A DNA stretch of 64,000 bases from Verrucomicrobiota bacterium. Its GTDB lineage: Bacteria > Verrucomicrobiota > Verrucomicrobiia > Verrucomicrobiales > Akkermansiaceae. The stretch lies in NCBI GenBank assembly GCA_017301995.1, contig JAFLEH010000007.1:21919-85918 (forward strand), in the 5' to 3' direction. Below are positions 35,570 to 43,286 of the stretch, in pieces (the first letter of the stretch is position 1; every line of letters starts with the position of its first letter). The notes below the pieces were generated by a model that made no database searches, was not told the DNA's origin, and saw only the letters and a program-made list of their open reading frames with translations. The position numbers were made by a program, and so were the translations under genes.

Positions 35570-36123
35570 GAATCATCGCCGGAACCGCCGGACGCCTCGC
35601 GATCAAGGTGCCCTCCGCCGTCGCCCGACCCACCACGGATTTCGTCCGCCAGGCGATGTTTTCCATTCTATCCGACCGGGTGGCGGACGCGCGGGTGCTG
35701 GATCTGTTCGCCGGATCGGGGGCGATCGGGCTGGAGGCGCTCAGCCGCGGCGCGGCGTCGTGCGTGTTTGTGGACGACCACCGGCAGGCGGTGGCGGTGA
35801 TCGGGGAAAATCTCGCGAAATCGAAGCTCGCGGGCGGTCGGGTGGTTAGAACCGACGCCGCGGCGTTTCTCCGGCGGGATGTGGCGGTGTATGATCTGAT
35901 TTTCGCCGATCCGCCGTATTGCAAGAAGCCGGGCGATCCGGATCCGCTCGCTGTTTTGTTGGGGGGCGGGCTGATCCTGCCGCGGCTGGCTCCGGGCGGG
36001 TGGTTTGTGGCGGAAACGGCGGCCACGCATGCCAGCCCGTCCGCGCCGGGGTGGGCGCTGGTGGACCGGCGGGAATACGGCGGCAGCGCCATCCTGCTTT
36101 ACGCCCCGGAAGAATCCGCCTAA
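35566..36123 (+). CDS. rsmD: 16S rRNA (guanine966-N2)-methyltransferase
   Basis: The 185-residue protein is a class I SAM-dependent methyltransferase. It begins MRIIAGTAGRLAIKVPS, matching RsmD, with RPTTDFVRQAMFSIL next, the SAM-binding loop DLFAGSGAIGLEALSRG (about residues 46-62) and the catalytic DPPY at 115-118. It methylates G966 of 16S rRNA in the small ribosomal subunit. Length and motif order are normal. Translation is coupled to the AsmA-like gene by an ATGA overlap, and waaA follows 12 bp downstream. Confidence 0.95.
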   Translation: MRIIAGTAGRLAIKVPSAVARPTTDFVRQAMFSILSDRVADARVLDLFAGSGAIGLEALSRGAASCVFVDDHRQAVAVIGENLAKSKLAGGRVVRTDAAAFLRRDVAVYDLIFADPPYCKKPGDPDPLAVLLGGGLILPRLAPGGWFVAETAATHASPSAPGWALVDRREYGGSAILLYAPEESA

Positions 36124-36135
36124 ACTGCCGGTGCG

Positions 36136-37416
36136 ATGCGTTTTTTCCTCGGGCTCACGCTTTACCGGCTGCTGCTGCCGCTGCTGTTTGTGGTCGCCTT
36201 TCCTGGGTGGCTGCGGCGGATGCTGCGGCGCGGCGGGCTGGGCACCCGGTTGGGGGAACGGTTAGGTTGTTATCCGGAGCCGCCGGATTTCGAGCCGTCG
36301 GGCGCGGTTCACGTCCATGCCGTGAGCGTGGGTGAGGCGCTGCTGGCGCTCAAGCTGATCCGCGAGTGGCGGCTGGCGCGGCCGGCCGCGCGCTTCGTGC
36401 TGGCCACCGGCACCGCCACCGGCCACGCGGTCGCCACCGGCGCAAAACTCGACGGTGTGCGGGTCACCTACGCGCCGCTTGACTTCCCGTCGATGGTCCG
36501 CCGCTATTTGAAACGTTTCGCGCCGTCGCAAATCGTGCTGGTGGAGGGCGAGGCATGGCCGCATTTGCTGTTGGCCTGCCGGAAACGGAGCATCCCCGTC
36601 GCGCTGGTGAATGCCCGGCTTTCGCCGCGGTCGGCCGCGCGCTACCGGCGGTTTGCCGCATGGGTTAGGCCGGTTTTCGGGATGCTGCGCGCCGTGGCGG
36701 TGCAGGATGCCGCCGATGTGGCGGTGTGGCGGGACCTCGGAGTCGCGGAGGAAAACATCCGGGTCACCGGCAGTTTGAAAATCGATCCCGGCAGCGGGCC
36801 AGCCCCGGCCCGGCGGCCCGAGTTTGCGGAAATGTTGGAGAATTTCGCCACTTCACCCGGTGGCCGGCCGGTTGTGCTGGCCGCCAGCACCCACGATGGC
36901 GAGGAACCCTGGATCGCGGAAGCCATCCGCTCCGCCTCATCCCACGCGCTCCCGGTGATCGTTCCGCGCCACGCCGAACGCCGTGCCCAAGTGACCGCCG
37001 ACCTCGCGCGCGCGGGGTTCGGAGTGGTGCTGCGCTCGGCCTATCAACCGCCCGCCGATCCCGCCCGCGCCTGTCTGGTGATCGACACCACCGGTGAGCT
37101 GCGCGACTGGACCGCGCACGCCTCGGTGGTGGTGATCGGGAAAAGTTTCCTGGCCACCGGCGGCCAAAACCCCTGCGAGGCGATCCAGGCCGGCGTGCCG
37201 GTGATCTGCGGTCCCCACATGGAGAATTTCGAACCCCTCACCACCCAGCTCACCGAGGCCGGCGGATGCGCCCGTCCGGCTAACAAAGACGAACTCGCCG
37301 CCGCCATCCGCGAGGCGCTCGACCCGGCCCGCGCCGCCACCACCGCCGCCCGCGCCGCCGCCGTCCTCGACCGCCACCACGGCGCCACGAGGCGGATCGT
37401 CGGGTGGCTGGGGTGA
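36136..37416 (+). CDS. waaA: 3-deoxy-D-manno-octulosonic acid (Kdo) transferase
   Basis: A 426-residue inner-membrane-associated GT30 enzyme that adds Kdo from CMP-Kdo to lipid A precursor. The N terminus is a membrane anchor (LTLYRLLLPLLFVVAFPGWL), HAVSVGE at about 61-67 carries the catalytic Glu, and VEGEAWPHLL, TGSLKID, ASTHDGEE and FLATGGQNPCEA are family blocks. Its presence shows that the organism makes Kdo-containing lipopolysaccharide. The last 53 bp (coding LDRHHGATRRIVGWLG) are duplicated at 39543-39595 on the far side of the next gene, so the original 3' end may have been displaced by an insertion. Confidence 0.95.
   Translation: MRFFLGLTLYRLLLPLLFVVAFPGWLRRMLRRGGLGTRLGERLGCYPEPPDFEPSGAVHVHAVSVGEALLALKLIREWRLARPAARFVLATGTATGHAVATGAKLDGVRVTYAPLDFPSMVRRYLKRFAPSQIVLVEGEAWPHLLLACRKRSIPVALVNARLSPRSAARYRRFAAWVRPVFGMLRAVAVQDAADVAVWRDLGVAEENIRVTGSLKIDPGSGPAPARRPEFAEMLENFATSPGGRPVVLAASTHDGEEPWIAEAIRSASSHALPVIVPRHAERRAQVTADLARAGFGVVLRSAYQPPADPARACLVIDTTGELRDWTAHASVVVIGKSFLATGGQNPCEAIQAGVPVICGPHMENFEPLTTQLTEAGGCARPANKDELAAAIREALDPARAATTAARAAAVLDRHHGATRRIVGWLG
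37364..37416 (+). repeat. Direct repeat, left copy: 3' end of waaA
   Basis: A 53-bp segment ending exactly at the waaA stop codon matches 39543-39595 with two adjacent mismatches (GG here, AA there). Both copies encode LDRHHGAT-R/K-RIVGWLG followed by a stop. The 2179-bp spacing encloses a single lower-GC gene. Confidence 0.95.
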
Positions 37417-37458
37417 CGGCAAAAACCGCCGAACCCAAACAAAGCGAAGAAACGGAGC

Positions 37459-39411
37459 CTACTTCCGAACCGTGTAGTGGATTTTCAGGGGTTTTGTGAT
37501 CACGAACGGGGGGCTATTATCACGGATCTCCGCCTCGATCGAGGATGGGCGTATCGAACATCCCGGATGTATGCCGTTTGGATCGATGGTCCGTTCGGGT
37601 GACTCAACGATGTATTTCCCCGGCGGCAGATAGGGAAAAATCACACTTCTTGGGAACCTGCCGTTGGCCGCCTCGGGAGTTGCAATGTACTCCTTGATTT
37701 CCCTAACTCCATCGCCCTTGATCGTGACAATCCTTCGCAAGTTGTCATGCCATCCATGCCCAAGACCTGCAAAGATACGGCCAAGTTCCGGCGGCAGTTT
37801 CTCCGGATCGGATGCCTCAGGCCAATCCACCGGGACGACCAAACTCGATCCTTGTCTGAGGTGTGGCCTGACAACTTCGTCGTCCTTCCCAATCGTGATT
37901 CGCCGCCTGTTTTCAAGAACGGCGCCGGGATGACGCAAACGCAACCAATATTCTCCCGGACTCACGTTTGGATAGATGCACGGTTCGTGGTCTTTCACGG
38001 CTCTGCAATTGATGCTTCCGTCGGTTGTCTGTCCTTCTTGAAAGCGATCCAACTCGACGGCATAGGTGCGGTCCTCAGGATTCGTGGTTCGGTCGGGGAA
38101 GACCGGAGCGATCGTTAAGGACTTCGTTTCGATATTAACCGTACCTATGCTCTCGAAATCAATCGGCAGAGTAATAGGTCCCCAGACATACGGATAGTCG
38201 TAAACTTCCGCTGATTTGACGTCGCCATTTTCGAAAAATCTATCGGCATCGCAGGTTGCTATGCCGTTGAGGATTTCCTTGAAGCCGCACGCGCATCCAC
38301 CTTTTTCGGCCTGGATTGACAGGCTCAGCGTAGCCTTATAGCCGAGCCCTCCCGGCCATTTCTCGCCGTTGACCAGGATTCTGAAGCGAGGATCGGGACG
38401 AATTGTTGGGGGCGCAAACTCGACTCCTGCCGCCTTCAGTGCTGCTGCCGAGCGCTTGCGGACCCGATTGAGAGGATCATCCAAGCCCTCCCGGGCAACG
38501 GGGACCATCCATTTCTCCGAACCCTTCGGCAGAGAGCGAAGCCATAGTTCCGCGGATGTCCTGCTGAGTTCCTTCTTTGTTATATGGTCAACAATACGGG
38601 ATTTCGTTTTGTCCGCCACTCCATTGCCCTCGCGCAACAAACCGACGATTTCGGCATTGGGATAGAAGGGCTCGTCCCTAGGCAGATCATAACAATTTGT
38701 CTCGCGGCGAATCCTCCACCGATCCATTTCCGCATCGAATCGAAAATCGATCCAGTCCATCAGCATGCGCGCGGTTTTGTCGCCTCCGGTCACGCACATT
38801 TGAGCCGGAGATGTCTTCTTGGCCAGCCATTCGCCAATTCGGAATGTTTCGGAATCAATGCCGAAGGCCGGAAGTAGCAACTCTGCTTTTTGCGACCGCA
38901 TCGATACAAGGACTTGAAGCGCTTCGACATTTCTCCCGTTTCTCAACATCGCGAGTGCGAGGCCATTCCGCTTCCGGGACAGGAAGGTCATTGCGCCGTC
39001 CCCACACCAATCAAGACTGCTATAGGTGTAGTGATCGTATTCAGAAGGATCGGGAGCGGTCGTGGACTCAACTGTACGTTTGAGCAAATCGTTGAAACGT
39101 TCCCACTCCACGTGAGCGTTTATGAGTTTGTCGCTCTTGCGGGCCGGAGTCTCTGGCTCCACCCGGGATTCGGCGGCGGTGACGCGGCGGTAAAGTTTCC
39201 ACGCGTCCACAAATTCCACGCCAGCGGCAGATACAACCGCAGGAGGAACGCCGACTTCGGAACCCTCCGGCAGATGCTGTGAATTTGCCGGAATGTTCTT
39301 GGCTTCCCGATCAATCGCGGCGTCAAGGCAGTCGGGGTCGAATCCTTGTCCCCAAGTGACACCGAAAAGCAGTACAAACAAATATGGAATTGTTATAAAT
39401 TTGCTTTTCAC
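37459..39411 (-). CDS. Large secreted hypothetical protein inside the waaA-flanked insertion
   Basis: A 650-residue protein with a GTG start and a signal peptide (MKSKFITIPYLFVLLFGVTWGQGF). No family is recognised. The middle is helical and repeat-like (VPVAREGLDDPLNRVRKRSAAALKAAG), followed by a Cys-containing region (GGCACGFKEILNGIATC) and a beta-rich C-terminal part with carboxypeptidase-like strands (YPNVSPGEYWLRLRHPG, FPYLPPGKYIVESPERT). Those two strands resemble the PGxY turns of extracellular Ig-like or CnaB-like domains. GC content looks about ten points below the neighbouring genes. The gene is the only content between two copies of the waaA 3' end and is antisense to waaA and folD, which suggests it arrived as a unit. 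Confidence 0.75.
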   Translation of the reverse strand: MKSKFITIPYLFVLLFGVTWGQGFDPDCLDAAIDREAKNIPANSQHLPEGSEVGVPPAVVSAAGVEFVDAWKLYRRVTAAESRVEPETPARKSDKLINAHVEWERFNDLLKRTVESTTAPDPSEYDHYTYSSLDWCGDGAMTFLSRKRNGLALAMLRNGRNVEALQVLVSMRSQKAELLLPAFGIDSETFRIGEWLAKKTSPAQMCVTGGDKTARMLMDWIDFRFDAEMDRWRIRRETNCYDLPRDEPFYPNAEIVGLLREGNGVADKTKSRIVDHITKKELSRTSAELWLRSLPKGSEKWMVPVAREGLDDPLNRVRKRSAAALKAAGVEFAPPTIRPDPRFRILVNGEKWPGGLGYKATLSLSIQAEKGGCACGFKEILNGIATCDADRFFENGDVKSAEVYDYPYVWGPITLPIDFESIGTVNIETKSLTIAPVFPDRTTNPEDRTYAVELDRFQEGQTTDGSINCRAVKDHEPCIYPNVSPGEYWLRLRHPGAVLENRRRITIGKDDEVVRPHLRQGSSLVVPVDWPEASDPEKLPPELGRIFAGLGHGWHDNLRRIVTIKGDGVREIKEYIATPEAANGRFPRSVIFPYLPPGKYIVESPERTIDPNGIHPGCSIRPSSIEAEIRDNSPPFVITKPLKIHYTVRK

Positions 39412-39542
39412 GATCAGTTTTCAATTGAGACTTGGCGAGCCATTTCCGTGCAACCTTTTCCACCGCCATTCCACCCCATTCCTATCCGGATGGAAAGCGG
39501 AAAACGCGCTAAAGTGTCCGGCTTGGTTGTCCCGTTGGGCTC

Positions 39543-39595
39543 TCCTCGACCGCCACCACGGCGCCACGAAACGGATCGTCGGGTGGCTGGGGTGA
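39543..39595 (+). repeat. Direct repeat, right copy of the waaA 3' end
   Basis: This second copy of the last 53 bp of waaA lies 54 bp upstream of the folD start and is not preceded by waaA sequence. Upstream of it is AT-richer sequence from the insertion. If the insertion hypothesis is right, this copy is the displaced original waaA terminus and the copy at 37364 came with the element, as in integration at the 3' end of a gene. Confidence 0.95.
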
Positions 39596-39649
39596 ACCGT
39601 GCGACATTTCGTGCTCGCCAACGGCGGTGGCTGCGCTAATCACAGGGGC

Positions 39650-40531
39650 ATGGACCCTCACACACCGAAGATCCTCGATGGGAAAGCCGTGGCCGCCCGT
39701 GTTTTGGAAGAATGCCGGGCGGGCGCGGCGGAGCTGGCCGCGCGCGGGATAACGCCGGGATTGGCGGTGGTGCTGGTGGGGGAGGACCCGGCGTCGCAGG
39801 TCTATGTGGCCTCGAAGGTCCGCACTTGCGGCGAACTGGGGTATTTTTCCCGGAAAATCGTGCTGCCGGCCGCCACCAGCCAGGCCGAATTGCTTGAAGT
39901 GGTGGCCTCGCTCAACGCCGACCCGGCGATCCACGGCATCCTCGTCCAGTCGCCGCCGCCGCCGCACATCGATGAGGAGGCGGTGGTCCGGGCGATCGAC
40001 CCGCGCAAGGACGTGGATGGATTCCACCCGGAAAACGTCGCCAAGCTCGCGCTGGAGGACCCGACCGGGTTTGTTCCCTGCACGCCGGCGGGCTGCATGG
40101 TTTTGTTGGAGTCCGCCGGGATCGTCACGCAGGGGGCGGAGGCGGTGGTGATCGGCCGCAGCATGATCGTCGGCAAACCGATGGCCCTGCTGCTGGTGTC
40201 GAAAAAAGCCAATGCCACCGTGACCATCGCCCATTCGAGGTCGCGCGACCTGCCGGCCATTTGCCGCAGGGCGGACATTCTCGTCGCGGCGGTGGGCCGG
40301 CCGGAAATGGTGCGGGCCGATTGGGTGAAACCCGGCGCCGTGGTGATCGATGTGGGCATCAACCGGATCGAGGATTCCACCCGGAAATCCGGCTACCGGC
40401 TGACGGGCGACGTGGCGTTTGACGAAGTGGCGCCGCTTTGTTCCGCGATCACGCCGGTGCCTGGCGGTGTGGGGCCGATGACCATCGCGATGCTGATGCG
40501 CAACACTCTCCAGGCCGCGCGGCAGGCGTGA
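39650..40531 (+). CDS. folD: Bifunctional methylenetetrahydrofolate dehydrogenase / cyclohydrolase
   Basis: The 293-residue cytoplasmic enzyme interconverts 5,10-methylene-, 5,10-methenyl- and 10-formyl-tetrahydrofolate with NADP. Visible landmarks are the catalytic Tyr52 and Lys56 in [20 protein letters not shown] (usually QLPLP in the family), PCTPAGCM, the cofactor-binding [14 protein letters not shown], and the C-terminal [15 protein letters not shown]. The ATG at 39650 follows a CAGGGG purine run; a longer start at 39599 would reach back to the waaA repeat and is unlikely. It is convergent with the small membrane protein gene, with 9 bp between stops. Confidence 0.96.
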   Translation: MDPHTPKILDGKAVAARVLEECRAGAAELAARGITPGLAVVLVGEDPASQVYVASKVRTCGELGYFSRKIVLPAATSQAELLEVVASLNADPAIHGILVQSPPPPHIDEEAVVRAIDPRKDVDGFHPENVAKLALEDPTGFVPCTPAGCMVLLESAGIVTQGAEAVVIGRSMIVGKPMALLLVSKKANATVTIAHSRSRDLPAICRRADILVAAVGRPEMVRADWVKPGAVVIDVGINRIEDSTRKSGYRLTGDVAFDEVAPLCSAITPVPGGVGPMTIAMLMRNTLQAARQA

Positions 40532-40540
40532 CCGGATACC

Positions 40541-40948
40541 TCACAGACCGATCAGGCAGACCAGTTCGGAGTCGGTGAAATCGTCGAGTTGATCGACGGC
40601 GGCGCTGAGGGCCTCGGTTTCGGTGACCTCCTGGATTTCCGCGTAGGAATCCTGGGGCGGAGTGAGCTTCACAATTTCCGGGCTGGTCGGGCTGGCGGGA
40701 TCCGCGGAGCGCAGCGAAATGGCGGCGAGGGCCAGCGCGGCGGCGGCTCCGGCGGCGGCAGCCACGGCAAAACGGTTCATCAGCAGGGTTTTCCACCATG
40801 CGGGCGATGCCTGTCCCTCGAGGCGGGCGGCGCGCACGGCGTCATCCGCAAAACGGGGACCGGCCGTACGGGGAGCCGCTTGGTCGAGCAGCTTCCAAAC
40901 GGCGTCCGATTCCCAGGAATCGTCTTGTGGTTGGTGCGGATGGTTCAT
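40541..40948 (-). CDS. Small single-pass membrane protein, possibly anti-sigma-like
   Basis: A 135-residue protein of no recognised family. The first about 60 residues are soluble and acidic to neutral (SWESDAVWKLLDQAAPRTAG). One helix follows (FAVAAAAGAAAALALAAISL, about residues 65-84). A short external tail with a Glu/Asp/Leu-rich end (EALSAAVDQLDDFTDSELVCLIGL) completes it. This arrangement, with a cytoplasmic helical domain, one helix and a small periplasmic tail, resembles membrane anti-sigma factors, but no sigma factor gene is adjacent. It is convergent with folD and divergent from the cobalamin adenosyltransferase gene. Confidence 0.6.
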   Translation of the reverse strand: MNHPHQPQDDSWESDAVWKLLDQAAPRTAGPRFADDAVRAARLEGQASPAWWKTLLMNRFAVAAAAGAAAALALAAISLRSADPASPTSPEIVKLTPPQDSYAEIQEVTETEALSAAVDQLDDFTDSELVCLIGL

Positions 40949-41087
40949 GGCGGAGGTGGTTTTACATCGGTGGGAACCCCCCGGCGACCAAAAAGTTGCG
41001 GATTTCGCGGATTTCGGAGGGATTTTTCGCGGTGGCATGGCGAGGTTGGATTGGACAACGCGGCGGCGGGGGATAGGTTGGGCGCGC

Positions 41088-41606
41088 ATGAGTATCATCA
41101 CAGGACGCGGGGACTCGGGGGAAACGGATCTGTTGTTTGGCCGGCGGATCGCCAAAACGGCGCCGCGCATGGAGGCATTGGGCTGCGTGGATGAAGTGAA
41201 CGCGGCGCTCGGGATTTCTCGCGCGTCCACTTCGGATCCGGAAATCATCGCGCTGGTGGACGCCATTCAGGAACGCCTGATCGGCCTGATGGGCCAGCTT
41301 GCCTGCCTGCCCGAGGACGAGGCGCGCTACCAACTCGCGTCGGTTGGGCAGGAGGATGTCGATTGGCTGCTGGCGGAGGCCCGGAAATACGAGGCCCGCG
41401 GCATCCGTTTCACCGGCTGGGCCAAACCCGGCGCCGAGGGATCGCTGGCCCGCGCGGGGCTGGATTTCGCCCGCACCATGGTCCGCCGGGCCGAACGCGC
41501 CGTCCTCCGCGTCCACGAATCCGGCGAACCGGTCCCCGAAACGGTCCGGCTGTTTTTCAACCGCCTTTCCGACCTGCTCTGGATCCTGGCGCGGGTGGAA
41601 AGCTGA
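41088..41606 (+). CDS. Cob(I)alamin adenosyltransferase, PduO type
   Basis: The 172-residue protein forms a five-helix bundle that transfers the adenosyl group of ATP to cob(I)alamin, yielding coenzyme B12. Family blocks visible are TGRGDSGETDLLFGRRIAK near the N terminus (ATP-binding), EALGCVDEVNAALG, and FARTMVRRAERAVLRV in the last third, where the Arg residues contact ATP. The TGxGDxG and RRAER signatures are kept. The start at 41088 gives MSIITGRGD, the standard N terminus. No cobalamin riboswitch was recognised in the 139-bp upstream spacer, which instead holds two tandem GCGGATTTC words. Confidence 0.92.
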   Translation: MSIITGRGDSGETDLLFGRRIAKTAPRMEALGCVDEVNAALGISRASTSDPEIIALVDAIQERLIGLMGQLACLPEDEARYQLASVGQEDVDWLLAEARKYEARGIRFTGWAKPGAEGSLARAGLDFARTMVRRAERAVLRVHESGEPVPETVRLFFNRLSDLLWILARVES

Positions 41607-41642
41607 GATCGCCGGCATCGGGGCGCGATTTTGTTGGAAAAA

Positions 41643-43268
41643 TCACCGCCGATAGAGATTTCCGAGCGGGATCCAGCGCGCGGCCCAGGTGCCTTGGCGG
41701 AAGAATCTAACCTCGATCATTCCACCGGTGTTATCGGGATCGTTCTGGTCGAAACACAGGTTGCCCATCGAGGGAAACCGCAGCGACGACGCGCCCGCAT
41801 CCCAACCGGGCGACGGCCGGTGCGGGTGGCATCCTAACACGAGTTCCGCGCCCGCCTGTTCCGCCAGATCGCAGAGCCGCCGGGTCCGGGCGTCGGGCGC
41901 GGCCACGTATTCGCGGCCGCAGTGGAAAAACGCGAACCACGGCGCGCGGTTTCCTTTCCACGACGCCACCGTGGCTCCGGTGATCCGGTCCTTCGCTCCC
42001 TCGGGAGGGTTGAGCAGATCGGTCGCGGCGGCCAGCCGGAACGGCCCAAAATCCGCGACCGCACCGTCCTCCAGCGCGGTGATCCCGGCGTTTTCCAGCG
42101 CCAGCCGCATCGCCTGATAGGCGGCGTCGCCGAAATCGCGGGTGTGATTGTTCGCCAGCACCACGCCTTTCACCTTCCATGCGCGGAGGCGTTCCAAGGC
42201 CACCTTCGTTTCCATCGGAATCGTCATCGGATGGACTTCGGACGGCACGCGATCCATCATCACGCCCTCCAGATTGACGATCAGCGGACGGCCGCCGGTC
42301 ATTGATAGAATCGCCCGGTCCCAGCGCGCCACCTCGGCCGGATCGGCCATCCGCGCGGCGAGGAAGCGTCCGAAATGGGTGTCGCCGCCGAAATACCAGG
42401 CGTCTCCCGGCAAACCGCGGCCCGGCGGCGGCCTGGCCGACCAGATCTGCGTGATGTAGCTGGTGGTGGACGGCTCGTCGGGATCGCCGCCGAATTCGAT
42501 CGCGTTGCGGTTGTCGATCACCGTCGATGTGGCGCCATAAACCTTGCGCTGCAGGGTGGTCATCAGCCATTGGGCGGCCTTGGAATCCAGATGGTCCGGC
42601 TGGTTGAGCGCGATGATCGCGTCCGGGGTTCCGGTGGTGATCGCGCGCAGGGTCTGGCGGTCCATGTCGCGCGCCCTAACTGCGGATAGATAGTGGGAAA
42701 AATCGGTGGACTGGACGATCAGGGTGTCCGCTCCGGCCAGCGGTGCCAGCGCGCGGGCCAGCGTTTCCCATTCCTCCGGACGACTGCGGACGCCCAGGGC
42801 CACCGGCAGCACCTTGGCATCCGGAAACAGCCGAGCGAGAAACGGCATCACCGCCTGCGCGCCGTGCTCGTGGGAAAACAGGTTGGACCCGGCGACCAGC
42901 GGGCACTCCAACAGAGCATCCGCGGCCTTGCGGTCGGCGGCGACGCGGCCCATCGGTGTTAGAAAATCGCGCCGAGAGGTGGCGAACGGCCGGGGCGAGC
43001 GTTTGAAGTGGTCGGGCGTGAGCAGGATGATCCGTTTCGGCCGCGATCCGGCGGCGAGGCGCAGCGCGGAGGCGGTCATTTCCGCGGCCAGCAGATGGTG
43101 CGGCACGGTGACGCCGCTCACCGGCACGCCAGCCGGTCCGGTGGCGCGGGATTTCTCCATCGCGGTTAGAAACGGCGCGGCATCCTGATAGAATAGCGGA
43201 AACGGTTTCTCCACGGCCTCCGCCGCGAACGCGCCGAGGCACCAACCTATTAGAATCGCGGGCCTCAT
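41643..43268 (-). CDS. MEMO-like (AmmeMemoRadiSam B) - CapA metallophosphatase fusion
   Basis: A 541-residue protein joins two families. After a short signal-like N terminus, residues about 25-260 match the MEMO/AmmeMemoRadiSam system protein B family, with VTVPHHLLAAEM, IILLTPDHFKRS, FSHEHGAQAVMPFL and STDFSHYL; the His and Asp residues are likely metal ligands. Residues about 285-535 match CapA/PGA-synthesis metallophosphatases, with GDTHFGR, NLEGVMM, VVLANNHTRDFGD, FFHCGREY and LVLGCHPHRPSP. Fusion of the two is unusual to my knowledge. The predicted export signal and CapA fold suggest work at the cell envelope. It is 18 bp downstream of the DUF3160 gene. Confidence 0.85.
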   Translation of the reverse strand: MRPAILIGWCLGAFAAEAVEKPFPLFYQDAAPFLTAMEKSRATGPAGVPVSGVTVPHHLLAAEMTASALRLAAGSRPKRIILLTPDHFKRSPRPFATSRRDFLTPMGRVAADRKAADALLECPLVAGSNLFSHEHGAQAVMPFLARLFPDAKVLPVALGVRSRPEEWETLARALAPLAGADTLIVQSTDFSHYLSAVRARDMDRQTLRAITTGTPDAIIALNQPDHLDSKAAQWLMTTLQRKVYGATSTVIDNRNAIEFGGDPDEPSTTSYITQIWSARPPPGRGLPGDAWYFGGDTHFGRFLAARMADPAEVARWDRAILSMTGGRPLIVNLEGVMMDRVPSEVHPMTIPMETKVALERLRAWKVKGVVLANNHTRDFGDAAYQAMRLALENAGITALEDGAVADFGPFRLAAATDLLNPPEGAKDRITGATVASWKGNRAPWFAFFHCGREYVAAPDARTRRLCDLAEQAGAELVLGCHPHRPSPGWDAGASSLRFPSMGNLCFDQNDPDNTGGMIEVRFFRQGTWAARWIPLGNLYRR

Positions 43269-43286
43269 GGATCGGCGGGAGCGGTC

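Noticed and set aside
37417..39542. Integrase or transposase within the waaA-flanked insertion
   Set aside because: All frames were examined; only the 650-residue secreted protein is plausible and it has no recombinase motif.
40949..41087. Cobalamin riboswitch before the adenosyltransferase gene
   Set aside because: No B12-box-like core or multi-stem pattern was seen; the spacer is short and contains a simple GCGGATTTC repeat.
41627..41644. GATTTT-N6-AAAATC hairpin as a terminator between two convergent genes
   Set aside because: The stem is only six A/T-rich pairs without a GC core, so it is too weak to call.
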